A stretch of DNA of 64,000 nt from Lunularia cruciata (taxonomy: Eukaryota; Streptophyta; Marchantiopsida; Lunulariales; Lunulariaceae). Made by a program: the position numbers and the translations under genes. Location of the stretch: assembly GCA_948567375.1 (NCBI GenBank), contig OX419762.1, positions 30,086,608-30,150,607 on the forward strand, written 5' to 3'. This document shows, in pieces, positions 43,328 through 55,470 of this stretch (position 1 is its first letter; the number at the start of each line of letters is the position of its first letter). The notes under the pieces are model-generated. The model saw only the letters and a program-made list of their open reading frames with translations, ran no database searches and was not told the origin of the DNA.

Positions 43328-45486
43328 GTACCCACATTTTTATTTTTAACAAGTTTTAAAGAAGAAGTGCATTTTGAAGCCAAATTGAAGCCTAATGGAG
43401 AAGAAAAGGGAGGGATTGTGTGTCCAAAGTAGATCCAAGGAAGTGAAATTCATGCCAGAGGAAGGACTCGAATTAGACTTATTGGGTGGTAGATCCAAAG
43501 TAAGGATACTACACCTTGGAGTGATCATTTTGAGCCAAAGAAACTATAGCAACTTTTCCTTGGGCCTAACAAATCAAGAAAGTATGTTTAAGAAAATGGC
43601 TACTTTGAGATAAAGATAAAATTGAGAGTGACAAGAAACAAACACGCAGAATTTGTGAGTGTCAATTGAAGATCAACTAAAGAATGACCATGCAAAAAAA
43701 AAACATAAGTTTAAGACTTTGTTCATGGAGTTTTGAAATATCAAGATGATATCCTACATCTCTCAATAGTTTCCCTGAAGGAGTTTGAATCTTGTGCCCA
43801 AGAAAAGATTTGATCTTTCAAAGACCAAGGATTAGAAAACACATGATGCCAAAAGGGTAGTAGGAAGATTCCCTCACTAGCAATGAAGAATGTTGCAATT
43901 TGGAGGTTATATGTAGTTTCAAGGATCAAAGTCTTGAGTAGACTTTGGGTCACTTTTTTGGCTTGGAATTTGAACCTAAGTTTTCCAAGTTTCATGGTAG
44001 AGATAGTTGCTAGTAGTTGCAAAGATGGTCCCAAGATAAAGGAGAAGAGAGGAAATATGGCTTGATGGACTTAGTTGGATAGGAGATTAGTCTTGGAGAA
44101 AGAAGCTAGGCATGCACAAGAAGCCACTTTATATTGGAAGTGTGATTTTTCAAAAAAGACCACGAAAGTGAGAGATTCTTTTAGTTCTCCTTGCATGAAG
44201 AATGGATACAAGGTGGATAGTTATAGAGACCCAATCAGAAAATGTATTTTTGGAGCTCTAATTGTGATGTTTAAGCTAGAACAAACCACTTATATGATGA
44301 AGCAACAAGCGGTATCCTTTCACCAAATGTTTGTAAGAGAGAAGGTGAATTGGGCAAAGTGTTGTCATCAAAGAGTGGGGTAGATGATTGGAGAATGAAC
44401 CTACAACTCCACTACTTCATGCCATTTGTAGCCCATTTCTATTTGCGATGGAATCTTCTCAGCTAAGAGGAGAGAAATAGAAGATGGTATTGGACTTCCA
44501 CCCGAATCCACATCAAGATGCAGATGTAGACAAACAATATTACATAAGATAGATTCAAGGAGGTGATAGGAAATTTTCCAAGGTAGGGCAAGAGAAAGTA
44601 GTGTAGATAACTATCCCAAGGCCAAGGAAGTGGGGTATGACCAAGGAGGCAATATCGCCAATTCAGCCATGAAAGACTAGAAGATTAAACCCAAAGAGAG
44701 AAATGGTCGTGGTGGACCTATCATCGGGTGCAGAATTGTAAGGAGAAGCCGAGTCTAAGTACAAGATTTGGGAGAAGAAGAAGAGCTCACATTGCAAAGT
44801 AAGGAGTTTAGAAGTGAGAGTGATGGAGAGCCTAAAGTTCAACAGTTGGTGGAAGAAGAGGCTCAGGAAGATGATCAAGAATTCCATGCACAGATTGAAC
44901 GTATAAGAGGAAGAGACGGCCAATACTTGGAGTTGCCTGAGGTGGATATTCTAGAATATAGAGAAGAAGAGCCGGTGTTGGTGTTTCCAAGAGAAGTGAG
45001 ATCAAAGAGAAGCTTGCAGCTTGCAACTATAGGACCAAGCAGAGCCGAGGGAGAAGAAGAAAGCTTGGGGGAGGTTCATTTGAAGATACAAAGATCAAGA
45101 CTTTGGAGGAAGGCAATAGCCAAAGAATTGCCTACCAAAGCCAAAGAAAGAGAAGTGGATGAAGAAGAGTATATTGGAGTGAGTTATCTATCAAACATAG
45201 TGTGCCCGCTACTATTGGAGTTGCAAAAAAACAAGGAAGGAGATACAACAAGATCATCCCAAAGTAAAGGATGAGCTAAAAGTAGTGAAGTACTTGAGTG
45301 AAGAAGTTCATGAGTTGAAGGAGAGGTTAACCTGAGGAGAAGAAAAAGCCAAAGAACTTTGGGTGGATGTGGTACTTCTGAGGAAGAGCTTTGATAATAT
45401 GCAAGAGAATTTTGTGAAGCATGGTGGTGAACTTGAACAACAAGCTGAAGAATTGAAGAGTCAAAAGGTATCATTTGAGAAGTTGA
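43328..45486 (+). other. Unclassified sequence with plus-strand ORFs
   Basis: About 2.2 kb that matches no other part of the window. Purine-rich on the plus strand, with frames at 43395-43613, 43883-44065, 44075-44383 and 44768-45274 and a coiled-coil-like tail to 45480. It may be the 5' or variable region of another large retroelement or a broken host gene; I do not recognise it. It is bounded left by truncated H0 and right by a truncated LTR-D, so both ends are rearranged. Confidence 0.5.
44768..45274 (+). CDS. Unrecognised acidic ORF (168 codons)
   Basis: The longest clean plus-strand frame in this block. It starts MGEEEELTLQSKEFRSES, is highly charged (E/K/R-rich), with EEEAQEDDQEFHAQIERI and later REEEPVLVFPREVRSKR. 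After its stop, the same frame continues in 45280-45480 with heptad-like LSEEVHELKERL and LEQQAEELKSQKVSFEKL, suggesting a coiled coil. There is no enzymatic motif, zinc knuckle or membrane segment. It may be a retroelement accessory or gag-like protein, or a pseudogene. Expression is unknown. Confidence 0.4.
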   Translation: MGEEEELTLQSKEFRSESDGEPKVQQLVEEEAQEDDQEFHAQIERIRGRDGQYLELPEVDILEYREEEPVLVFPREVRSKRSLQLATIGPSRAEGEEESLGEVHLKIQRSRLWRKAIAKELPTKAKEREVDEEEYIGVSYLSNIVCPLLLELQKNKEGDTTRSSQSKG

Positions 45487-45711
45487 CTTTTTGACTCTAC
45501 TTGACTTTTAGTCTAGTAACTTGAGTTACTACGGTAATTAGTAACTTTGGTGCGTAACTATTTCACAAGTATATAAACAAGGAGTGAGGTGGTACTCGTC
45601 ATCCTTTCATTTGCAACTATCTCTTTTTCATTGAGTTCTCTAGTGAGTAATGTCTTGAGTCTTGGAGTGTTAGCCTTGGAGTGTTAGCCTTGGAGGAGTA
45701 TGATCTTCTAC
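45487..45711 (+). repeat. LTR-D fragment
   Basis: About 225 bp matching the 3' half of LTR-D, from the TTGACTTTTAG stretch through TATATAAAC and ATTGAGTTCTCTAGTGAG to GAGGAGTATGAT. Both ends are missing. A 14-base piece (TTGGAGTGTTAGCC) is duplicated inside. Confidence 0.85.
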
Positions 45712-46626
45712 ATGAATTGTGCTTTTATGTTTACAATGATGTATATTATCTAGCAATATATATATATATGCATGACAAAGCTACTAGTCTTCACCAAAGA
45801 TAAATTCTACTTTTTTATCTTTGGATGTCTGATTCCAAAGATCATAACTACAAAGTTCCTACAACTCACACAAGTATTACAACTAAGAAGGTTGTATAAC
45901 TAAGAATGGCATACAATTAAGAAGATTGTACAACTACAAAGATTTTTTTGGCTCCAAATACTATTGCAATAAATTACCTTTGGCACCTAATTTTCTAAGG
46001 AGGAGTCATCTGTCCTTTAGTTGCACCCTCTACAATCTCAATTAAACTTATCCTAAAAATCATTAAGATTTCTTCTTCTTTGTACTTGTAGCTTCTCCTT
46101 TGGTCTTAGTTGTGAAGAGGTCCATAACTTTGTTGGTGATTTTCTCCACTAAGGCATGTTGGTTTGCTGCTTTGGCCCCCTTCTCTTTGTTGAGTTTTTC
46201 TTGTCTAGCCAAAGAGCAACCTCCTTTATGTATTCTTCCATTACCTTTGAAATTTTTGGGAATTTGGAAACTTCAAATGCTTGTAGTTTTTGTTATAGAC
46301 CTCCAAATGATTCAATTTTGATGTCAATAGGAATCCGTTGAGAGGATGCTTTTAACTAAATAATGATCACTTCACTTAGACATGTAAAAATGAAGATATA
46401 AGCCACAAATTGTGCATAGTAAAGCTCCTTTAGGATTGAAGACTCTTTAGAGTAGAATCCTTTGGAAGAAGACTCTTTGGTGTAGATCCTTTAGGGGAAG
46501 ACTCTTTAGAGTAGGTCCTTTGGGGGAAGACTCCTTGTAGTATGATCTTTTTCTCAATAATAGAGTATGATCCTTTGCTCACTAATTTATAATCATGTTC
46601 CTTGTATCTATCTTTGTCATACTTTG
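45712..46626. other. Unclassified AT-rich stretch
   Basis: No recognisable gene. It contains a short TA run near 45760 and the minisatellite at 46436-46550. It flanks copy B on the left. Confidence 0.5.
46436..46550. repeat. ~29-31-bp minisatellite
   Basis: About four imperfect units of the type GAAGACTCTTTAGAGTAG followed by ATCCTTTGG. Unit lengths vary by a few bases. Confidence 0.75.
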
Positions 46627-47290
46627 TGTTGTACATATATACATCACTACATAACATACATCACTATCAACATCATACACTATAGAAGCACAACTTACAC
46701 GTAAGTCATACATGAACTCTAAAGTTTGATAATAAGCACTTCATTCTTCCACTCAAATCACACTCAAATCAAATCTGTACTCAATTTATCATTCAACACT
46801 TTATAAACAATCAAGCATTGATTATAGTCAAGCCACATCCACTCTAGCTAAGAGACTCCAAATGATACTCATCAGCCTTTGTCCACCATAGCCAAGAACT
46901 CAAAGGCTCAACATCAAAGAAGTGAGCTCTTTGGACTTGCACTTTGAAAGTATACCCCTTTGTTTGATCTAGGTCTCTAGCCCTAACAATGCCGCTGGTG
47001 GCACATCCAAAGGTACAAATAGTGCAGGTGACAATAGGTCCCACCATGTGATCAGTAGCCCTAATATGAAATTGGACCACCAACAAGTAGTCCATGAGTA
47101 AGTACCAAAATACCTATGATTGTCAACACTACCACTCTAGCATCCAAGAAAACTAGCTTTGGCATTACAAATGTCATGACAACTATCATACATATATACA
47201 TCTCTACATAACATGCATCACTATCAACATTATACACTATAAAAGTACAACTCACACATAAGTCATACATGAAATCTAAAATGCCACAAT
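46627..47290 (-). repeat. Copy B 3' terminal block R1-L-R1
   Basis: R1 46627-46728, L 46729-47181, R1 47182-47290. The two R1 copies share TATATACATC(A/T)CTACATAACAT and ACTATAGAAGCACAA-like sequence. The same composite is at the 3' ends of A and C. Confidence 0.85.
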
Positions 47291-47449
47291 CACACCCTAG
47301 CTGGCAATTAGGTCCCTTTAACTCTAGATAGCAAACTACTCTAAGTATATGATATGCCCTAGAGTGGGCAAAGATCAAGAAGTAGAGTGCTATCAAGTCC
47401 CATTGTTAGTCACATATCTATAATCTATATCACATAAAGGATGAACTAA

Positions 47450-47800
47450 CTACAAGTCAAGTACATCTAGTATATAACCATTGTCCTTGAGAAACCAAGT
47501 GAGAGGAGGAGTCAAACATGCCATATGCCATCCTACCAAAAAATTATCACACACCAATATAGTAGTAGCTCTACCAAGAGAGCCACATAACATACACCAC
47601 AAGCTTGCATGTACAAGTGCCAAGCTTGGGTCCATAGTACCATCAATTTTTGGGAGGTGGGATGGTGCACAATTGCACATATAATCATTCTAAAGAACAC
47701 CATCATGTCCTTCCAACATGAGAACTCTGGAAGGCAAAACCTCATGCACTCTCAAGATAGTGCAGGTTATAGTAACATCACATATTGTTGGTGCAATCTG

Positions 47801-47801
<1 letters not shown>
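47450..47801 (-). pseudogene. Copy B integrase C-terminus and PHD finger
   Basis: Frame 47450-47680 has the PHD block: CMLCGSLGRATTILVCDNF, then GWHMACLTPPL, but the last Cys pair is lost (DNGYILDVLDL in place of the W-C-x2-C end). Of the C4HC3 ligands, C1, C2, C3, H5 and C6 remain. Frame 47533-47745 covers the preceding part. Inactive, but the fold is recognisable. Confidence 0.78.

Positions 47802-47881
<80 letters not shown>
47802..47881. repeat. (TA)40 microsatellite
   Basis: Forty perfect TA units. In copies A and C the site reads GTAGATATACATAGTC, so the array grew from a short TATA seed inside the integrase C-terminal coding sequence of copy B. Confidence 0.97.
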
Positions 47882-47884
<3 letters not shown>

Positions 47885-47949
47885 ACATGGATAAAATCTA
47901 TGGATCAAGGGTCTATAACCTCCTCAAATAATAGCACAACGTAAGATAT

Positions 47950-48830
47950 CCTTATGTTGAGCCATTGTTAAGTTTTCAAAGGCCATCACCATCACTCTCT
48001 GAAAGATCTTTGTCTATTGAGAAATGTGCTCATCCATATGTTTGAATCATCCAAGTTCAAACCTTTATTAACATCCTGATGAATGGCTACAAGTAAATCT
48101 GGATCTTGTCCATAGAGTAGAAAGTAAGGAGAGAAAGATGCTAAGAAGGCTTGCTAGCTGAATCAATAGCCTATAGCCAACCATGGTAACTAGAGATTTC
48201 AATCTCCTAATTGGCCTCTCTGCAAACCATACTTAAGCAATCCTCTCTTCAATGTCTGAACCACTCTTTGTGCTAAGCCATCTACCTTAGGGTAATCTCA
48301 AGAGGTAGTATAATGATCAATCAAGGTCTTGTCACACAAGACCTAAAACTCTCCCAAGAACTCTATACCTTGATCAATCAAAACCTCAATATGTGCATCA
48401 AAATCATAAAGAACCCAATCCAAGAACAAGTAAGCTATCCCTTCATTGCACTTGTTAGGAAGTCCCACCAACTCAATCCACTTGTAGAAGTGTTCCCCTA
48501 TAACCAAACATACCGATGATATCTCAAAATCAATGGTAAAGGTCTAGCAAAGCCTAAACTCCAATGGTAATCCAATCTCATGTGGACAGCATAATGATAG
48601 GTAATGGGTGTAACTATGGTGTAGGAGCATCAAATGATACCCTAACTTGGTCACAAACCATACATCTAGCAACAAATTGTTGTACATCAGTCCAGATACC
48701 ATGCCACCAATAATGGCTTTGGAGTAAGCTATATAAATGCTTTACTCCAAAATGTCTTAGCTCCTCATGAGCATGATATACCAATTGTCGTCTTTGAGAT
48801 AGAAGTGGTACTACTCACACTCTACCATCT
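47950..48830 (-). pseudogene. Copy B integrase
   Basis: Collinear with copy C integrase (60110-60830), including the zinc domain near 48760-48800 and the second catalytic region near 48370. A 15-bp insertion (GTGGACAGCATAATG-like) is near 48580. Nearly all frames are short. Confidence 0.7.
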
Positions 48831-49179
48831 TCCCATACACAAAGTAGGTATCTGCACTCCAATCTAAACTGCCTAGCTCATTGAAGAACAAGGTCTCTCT
48901 CCTTGGCACCAATTGCGTCACCCACAACACCAGTGCAAAGATAATCTATCACTAAGACATCATCATCATGAATGTCTTGCTAACCTATACCAATATCTCC
49001 ACCCTTTGGATTGGTGACCTTAACAACTCCTCTTGTATGTGCTAAGAGACATACCACCAAGGCATCATAAAATATACATAGACAAGTAGGTTCATCCAAC
49101 TTGGCACCATCTCCTCATTTGTCTCACCATACCATTGTGCTCCAATTTGATCTTGCTAGCTAGGACTTGGGTTTCTACT

Positions 49180-49560
49180 TAACCTATCTGCATCATGGTT
49201 CATATTCCAAGTTTGTGAATAACCTTTAAATTATACTCTTGTAAAATTAAAGCCCATCATATAAGCTTCCTTGAAGGCTTGTTGGACTCAATCAACCACT
49301 TTAATGGTTGATGATTAGTGATGAAAGTGAAGGAATTACCAAAAAGGTAACATTGGAAATGTATTACTGCCTATACTACTACTAAGCTCTCCATCATATG
49401 AAATATACTTTGCCTTTGTTGAATTGTTGGGATGACTAGCATAGGTCACAAAAAACTCCTTCCCCTCATCATGATGTTGGGTGAGCACTTCTCCAAGCCC
49501 TAACATACTCCAATCAATATGAATCTAGAATGGTTGTCCTCTAATTGATCTCCTTAAAAT
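49180..49560 (-). pseudogene. Copy B RNase H
   Basis: Matches copy A 15280-15660. The equivalents of TDHQPLKWL and the NNSA block can be traced on the nucleotide level; stops abound. Confidence 0.65.
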
Positions 49561-49739
49561 AGGAGTAGATGTTAATCTCTCCTTGAGCTCTATAAAAGCG
49601 CTCTGTTTTGCTCATCTCCCCAAAACCACTCTTTTGTAAGCTTGGTTAGTTTTTTCAAGGCCTTGGCAATACCACTAAATCCTCTAACATATTGGTTATA
49701 AAAGTTCATCAACCCAAGGAATGCTCACACATTGCTCAC

Positions 49740-50470
49740 ATCCATAGGCCACGGAATATGTGCAATAGCCTCCACCTTGGTCTATTGAATACCAAGTCTT
49801 CCAAGGTAGATAGTGTGACCCAAATACTCAACTTGCTCATGGAAGAATCTACACTTCCCAAGATGTAATTTGAGCCCATGAGATCCATGAGATCTCCATG
49901 ATTTGAGCACCTCCAACAAATGTCTCTCATGCTCTTCCATAGTAGTGATATAGACCAAAATGTCAACAATATAGTACCAAGAAAACTCCAATCTTGCTTG
50001 GATCTTGTTTATGATCCTCTGGAACTCAACAAGTGCATTCTTTAACCTAAATGGTAAGAATCTCCATTGATATAATACATCTTTGTTGTGAGGATTAATA
50101 GCCCAAAATGCTATCTTGGACTCCTCCTCCTTGATTGTCAATTGATAATATCTTGCTCAAAGATCCAAAGTATTGAAGACCTTTGCATGCCCAATCACAT
50201 CAAAGATCTCCTCCAATGTAGACATGGCATATTGCTCAACCCTAGTTTGTAAATTGATAGGAAGGTTATCTCCACACATCTACCTATTTTTATAGTTTCC
50301 ATGCATATCTTTCTTGGTTGGCATCACTATAGCTAAAGCATACTTTTCATGTGAAATCTCCACCAAACCAGCCTTAAAAATGTCTCTACTCTGACTCTTA
50401 ATCAATGCTCTCACTATATCACTATATTTGTAGGGATGTCAAAAGATTGGGATATCATTAGTAAGCTCAA
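49740..50470 (-). pseudogene. Copy B reverse transcriptase
   Basis: Frame 49782-50141: ESKIAFWAINPHNKDVLYQW, RFLPFRLKNALVEFQ and FSWYYIVDILVY. The YxDD motif is YIVD, so the first aspartate is lost. A 12-bp in-frame duplication (GATCCATGAGAT) near 49880 gives SHGSHG. Confidence 0.82.
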
Positions 50471-50754
50471 TCCAAATACCAAGGCATTTTAGAGAACCCA
50501 AATATTGAAGGCAAAACAACTCAAGTAGCTCCTCAAGAACTTCCAAATTCTTAGTCTTTCCCCTCTTGTAAGCTTGGGTCCAATGTTTGGCTCCCAAGTA
50601 TCCTCTATAATTGATGTAGGAGTGGAAGGTGTATATACTGGCTATTATATCCAAGCCCTTGTGAGCAATAGTGTCATGCCTCCAACCACTAGAGGTCCCA
50701 ACCTCAACTCCCTCTACTTTGGTTACTAGCTCCATAAGTCCTCTAGCTGCATCC

Positions 50755-50820
50755 CAAGTAGATAATGCTCACCTAGATGGACCCCAAGTAGACAATGCTC
50801 ACCTGGATGGACCCCAAGTA
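50755..50820 (-). repeat. 30-bp tandem duplication in copy B linker
   Basis: Two 30-bp units (CCAAGTAGATAATGCTCACC and so on) in the DNMT-RT linker, in frame, giving LLGVHPGEHC then LLGVHLGEHY on the minus strand. Confidence 0.88.
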
Positions 50821-50979
50821 GGCCACTCTCATTGGAAGTCCCTAGTTATGTCCCAAGAATACCCTACACACTTGGTATATTGCCCTCAACATGTGCCTAA
50901 ATTAGGCACAAAGCTCACAAGTGTCTAAGTGGTGATGCTTATCAAGTGCATCTTAAGTTGCCAAGCCAATGCTCACAAA

Positions 50980-51461
50980 CCATGTCAAACAATTTGGGTC
51001 CATAGCCTGACCTAACATGTAGTGTTTGGATGCCTTTGATATTATTGTAATAGCAATAGTATTGGTACAAAAACCCATCACCTACTCCTTTTTATCAACA
51101 TTGGGCTCCACCAATTGCTATAACTATGAGTCCCAAATAAGTCCATGAATTCTCTCTCAAAAAGCATGGGAGCATAGGAAACTCATAAGTGTGGGTAAAG
51201 CGGCTTTGGCCTATCCAACACAGTTCACCACTGCCATAGATGACCTATCAGCCACTACTACCATTTGAGATTTGCACCCAACATCCAAAATGTCATCAAC
51301 AATAAGGTTGTCTAGTCATTGAATCCCATCATAAGCACGTAATAGAACCTCTCTATGCAAGAGGTTCATCCATTAAAGACAAACATGATGCGCAAATGAT
51401 CCCACTCTGGTTGCATTGAACAACACGGCAGGTCCCATCCAAGAATAGACTTGATGTCTCC
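50980..51461 (-). pseudogene. Copy B DNMT domain, C-terminal half
   Basis: Continuation of the methyltransferase after the LTR-D insertion, collinear with copy A 17095-17580, covering the target-recognition region and the motif X side. Decayed, with no long frame. Confidence 0.65.
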
Positions 51462-52154
51462 TATAACACTCATTTGTGTATGTATATGCTATTGTGATAT
51501 TTAGTTTGGTATTATAAGTAATTGAAAGATATTATTTATATAGAAATAAAAGATGGTTCTACATTAGTCATGATTAGCTAAATTTAGTCATAGCTAAGAT
51601 AAAGGAGACTTTAATTTAGAAGGAGTGGAAAAGACATGTCCCATTGTTTAGTATATTGACTCGATATTATTCCTAGGTGTTTTGCTTTGACATAAGAGTT
51701 GAGAGCCTTTTTGTTTCGGATTTCTCTATAGTCCAAGGAAAGCCCATGTAAAGTAATCCTTGACTTTACAAGGATTCCTATTTTGGATTCTTATCTTGAC
51801 CCACAAGATAAGACCATATGCTTGGGAGAATATTCCTATGAGTATGAATATTCTTTTAGCTTTTTGACTTTATTTGACTTTTAGCCTAGTAACTTGAGTT
51901 ACTCCAATAATTAGTAACTTTGGTGCATAATTATTTCACAAGTTTATAAACTAGGAGTGAAGAGATACTCATCATCCTTTCATTTGTAACTATCTCACTC
52001 TCATTGAGTTCTCTAGTGAGCAATGGTTTGAGTCTTGGAGTGTTAGCCTTGGAGGAGTATGATGGAGTTGGGATTCCTTACCTTCTCAATCCATGGTGTG
52101 CTACCATAATAGCCATCAAAGGTTCATCCTGAGTGAGAGCCAGGCCGGTTCACA
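51462..52154 (+). repeat. Solo LTR-D inserted in copy B
   Basis: About 693 bp, TATAACACTCATTTG to GGCCGGTTCACA. It interrupts the DNMT after motif VI. Some 25 bp of the DNMT sequence next to it are missing compared with copy C, so the target duplication cannot be confirmed. Confidence 0.85.
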
Positions 52155-52640
52155 ATACTTACCCATCAAAGGAATGTTCTCCAAAATGTAGGTTGGAGAA
52201 ATGGACTAATGAACCTAAAGATGTTGTAATAGAGGTTACATCTCCCAAAACACACCAAAATGGAGATCTTGGAAACCCTAACCTTGGCCAGCACGAGTGT
52301 ATCTCTAACATAGCCATCTTGAAATCACCATATGAATGGGACCATAACTCTCCAAATCTTGCACCCCTATCAATGAAATGTCTACTAGTAGGGTCTCTTG
52401 GTATCCCTTGACTATTAACATTAACAATAACTCAGAAACCCAATAAGCAGAGTGTGCCACATGATGTAGAGAGACTTGCCAAGTAGTCTCATCTATCTCA
52501 ACACACAAGTACCTTTGTACTTGTATGCATGCCTATAGTACCATAGCTAGTTCCATGCTAATCCCACCAAACAACTCTAATAGGCATACGCCCTCTACTG
52601 GATATTATCAAGCAATGAGTGTAGTATACAAAGGTGACAA
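52155..52640 (-). pseudogene. Copy B DNMT domain, N-terminal half
   Basis: Frame 52305-52508: MCVEIDETTWQVSLHHVAHS (after motif I), then VDISLIGVQDLESYGPIHMV and VISRWLC. Motif IV is RWLC followed by a stop, so P and the flanking G are lost, though the catalytic C is kept. The match to copy C is clear over the whole frame. Confidence 0.78.
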
Positions 52641-53480
52641 GGGCAATAGATTCTAGAGGCTCATCCTTACATTGGTCTCCTAGTGGTACAAAGGTTCCAT
52701 TCCAAGCTTATTGCACTAATTGATTTGCATGATGTTACAATTACTCCTCAGAACTCCACAATGGAACATTCAAGGTGGATTGAATGATCCTACTTGTATT
52801 CCAAATCTGAGTGATCTCCTTTGGTGCAAGAGTATCCTCTACATGGGCATTCCCTTCCAATAAGTCACCAAGCCAAGTAATGGATACATTGAAAATTGAA
52901 ATGGATGCTATGGCTCCTAACTATAGTGAGCCAAGACCACTACTACTAAAGCATATTGGTAGGCAACATACCCATCCCTTACCTGATTGCCAACCTATTC
53001 TATAGAAGTTATCTCCTCCACATAGTAAATACTGAAACCCATGAGGTCTAACATTGCTCCACCAACTAGCACATCATATGACTCTGCTATTGTTCCAATG
53101 GCCTGAGCTCTCACCATAGTGCTATCAATTGTATGATTGGGTTTAATTTGGACAATAAGCTCTCCACATGTGACATATTGTGTAGAACCACCCCCAAGAG
53201 ATGTCTAGATCTGAAATGGACACCTCTTCACATTGGTCTTCCATAGCTCAAGACCAACAACCACAACCTTCTCCAACATAAGAAGTTGCACACTAGATTC
53301 TAATAAGACCCTCTATTGTATATAGATTTTCCTTAAGGGTCCCACTAAGTGTAAAATCCTCCTCTTTTTATCCAATAGGACAACTCTAAGTGTGAACCAA
53401 GCTCACTCAAAGGCAGGTCTAGTTGGTAACTCCTCCAACCTAGATGTTGTTGTTTGCTATAAACCACTAGTCGTTGAGAG
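52641..53480 (-). pseudogene. Copy B protease region and linker
   Basis: Nucleotide match to copy A 18063-18830. The SYDVLVGGVVLYPMG block (about 53040-53090) and the linker are recognisable, and frames are short. Confidence 0.6.
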
Positions 53481-53899
53481 AATTCCATGCTCATCAACCA
53501 AGTTAGCTCCACTATCAACCACCTCTACTCTAAAAGCAAGAACCAATCATCCCTACTCTCACAAAATATGGCAGCCAATCAAATCATTGGAGTTGGGTCA
53601 ACTTCCAATGTAAACATGTCATTGGTTGAGAACAAAGGGAAGCATATAATCAACTAAGCTACCCCAACATCATGCTAGACTCTATTTATGTAATAGTAGG
53701 TAGTTGACTAACATCTGGTCCATCATCACCTACCACAACTGCATTAGGATATCTAGGAGCCATGGATGTTGTCTATAGTGCCTTAAAGAGTATGAAAAAC
53801 TTGGGAAGTTTGACTTGTCCGCCAGCCTTTCCTCTTTATGACTCCAACTGCATTGATACCCCTCTAGGCTCTAGAGCACATAATACACTCCTAGTCATT

Positions 53900-55470
53900 A
53901 TGGTAGATACATCTACTTATATTACTCTGCACATAAAGTCCAAGATGTTTCTATCACCAATATAAGAGGTGGAAGCCTCAGCATCCAAATTTGATCTCCT
54001 CTGAGCTATGGCTATGCTAGCTAATCTTTGCTCCAATTTCTCAATCCGAGTAGCCATGGCTATAATAGAAGCAAGGGTAGGTACTACACCCTTACCAAGT
54101 ATAGGTCCTCTACCATCTTGTCCTCCATGACTTGGAGCTCCTCTACCACTTGCCATAATAGCCCTACCACTCTATAACTCTAGGTCAAAGCAATGGTTAC
54201 TACTGTGACCAAATCTATGGTAATGGTCACACTATCATTATGCTAGTGGTGATACACAAAAGTTATCATGTCAACTGCACTAAGTGCATTCTTTCTTGTG
54301 GTGAGATCCACCACAAGTCCAACAAGCAACACCACCACTTGTTGGTTGTTATTGATCTAAAAATGAAGGTAAGGGTCTAGCTGCACTAGGCCGTCCACTT
54401 GCTCTACAAGCAATACAGGTATAGGTTTTCCACTCTACCCTTGGAAGCCAACACAATGTGGTACACTCTATTGCACTCTAAAAGAAGTAACAACTATGGA
54501 TGAGGTCTTCCTCCCAAATCCAAATGTCATCATTCTCTCATCTACCATATTGAGCCCAATGCGCTCATCCAAACTAAAGACCACCGCCAAGGTAAGTGAG
54601 GTAGCCTATAACAATGTAGCATCACGTACTCTACATTGTAACTCCTTGTCCCAATCCCATCTCAAAATTGAACTGCCTAGGCTTCAATAAATCCCTAAGT
54701 GAAATTGATCAACCATCTCATGCAAGTGTATGTCTTGCATAGGCTCTCTCTAGCCTTCCATTGGAACTCTTACAAGATGCTCAGCTTGTCAATCTGCACT
54801 CCTTAGTAATTCTACCTCAAGCACTAGAAGAACTTCACCATGGGGTTAAACCTTGGTACTACACTACCTCTTGTAGCAATATCCCACTCATAGTAGCACC
54901 ATCTCTAACTAGTGTATCTACACTAGATACACCAATGCTACTAGAGCTAGAACTTGTGGGTACTACCAATCAATCCCTAACAATTGAGCTTGAAGTGATG
55001 GAGATGTAGTTTGGAGACCAATACTATCTCCATAACTCAATTTCCTCCAAGTAAGCTCTCCTAAACTCATGAAATTCATCCATTGGTAGACCCTCCAAGT
55101 GTTGAAACAACCCCTTCCATGCCATGAAGAGTGTGAACAAAGTTGAGTTCCACATTTGTTGTAGATCATACCAACCATCAAACTCCTTGATAAAGTCATC
55201 CAACTCAATCATACCCACTATACCAAAGTAGCGCTTGGAGCCTTAGAGGTCCCATAAATCTCATCTTTGTCCCATAACAATGGTGCAGATACACCAAGTG
55301 CACTCTCAACTAAATCAACTTTTATATCAAATCTCAAATTAGAGCCAATCTCCTCCCTCACTAATACCTAAGATACAAGTTGATACCAAGTGTCACTTCA
55401 TGTAAACCTATTACATACTATAGCAATACCTCCTCTAGAACCTCCAAAGAACTCCACTTTGACATTGTAA
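53900..55470 (-). pseudogene. Copy B gag
   Basis: Frame 53917-54156 has IMAMATRIEKLEQRLASIAI-like sequence and AIAQRRSNLDAEASTSYIGD, as in copy A. Near 54290-54350 the knuckle CWTCGGSHHKKEC is intact. The capsid part (54963-55218) reads MIELDDFIKEFDGWYDLQQM and LEGLPMDEFHEFRRAYLEEI. Stops separate the blocks. Confidence 0.8.

Noticed and set aside
47609-47944. Plus-strand frame with a long YIYIYI run
   Set aside because: An artefact of the (TA)40 repeat.
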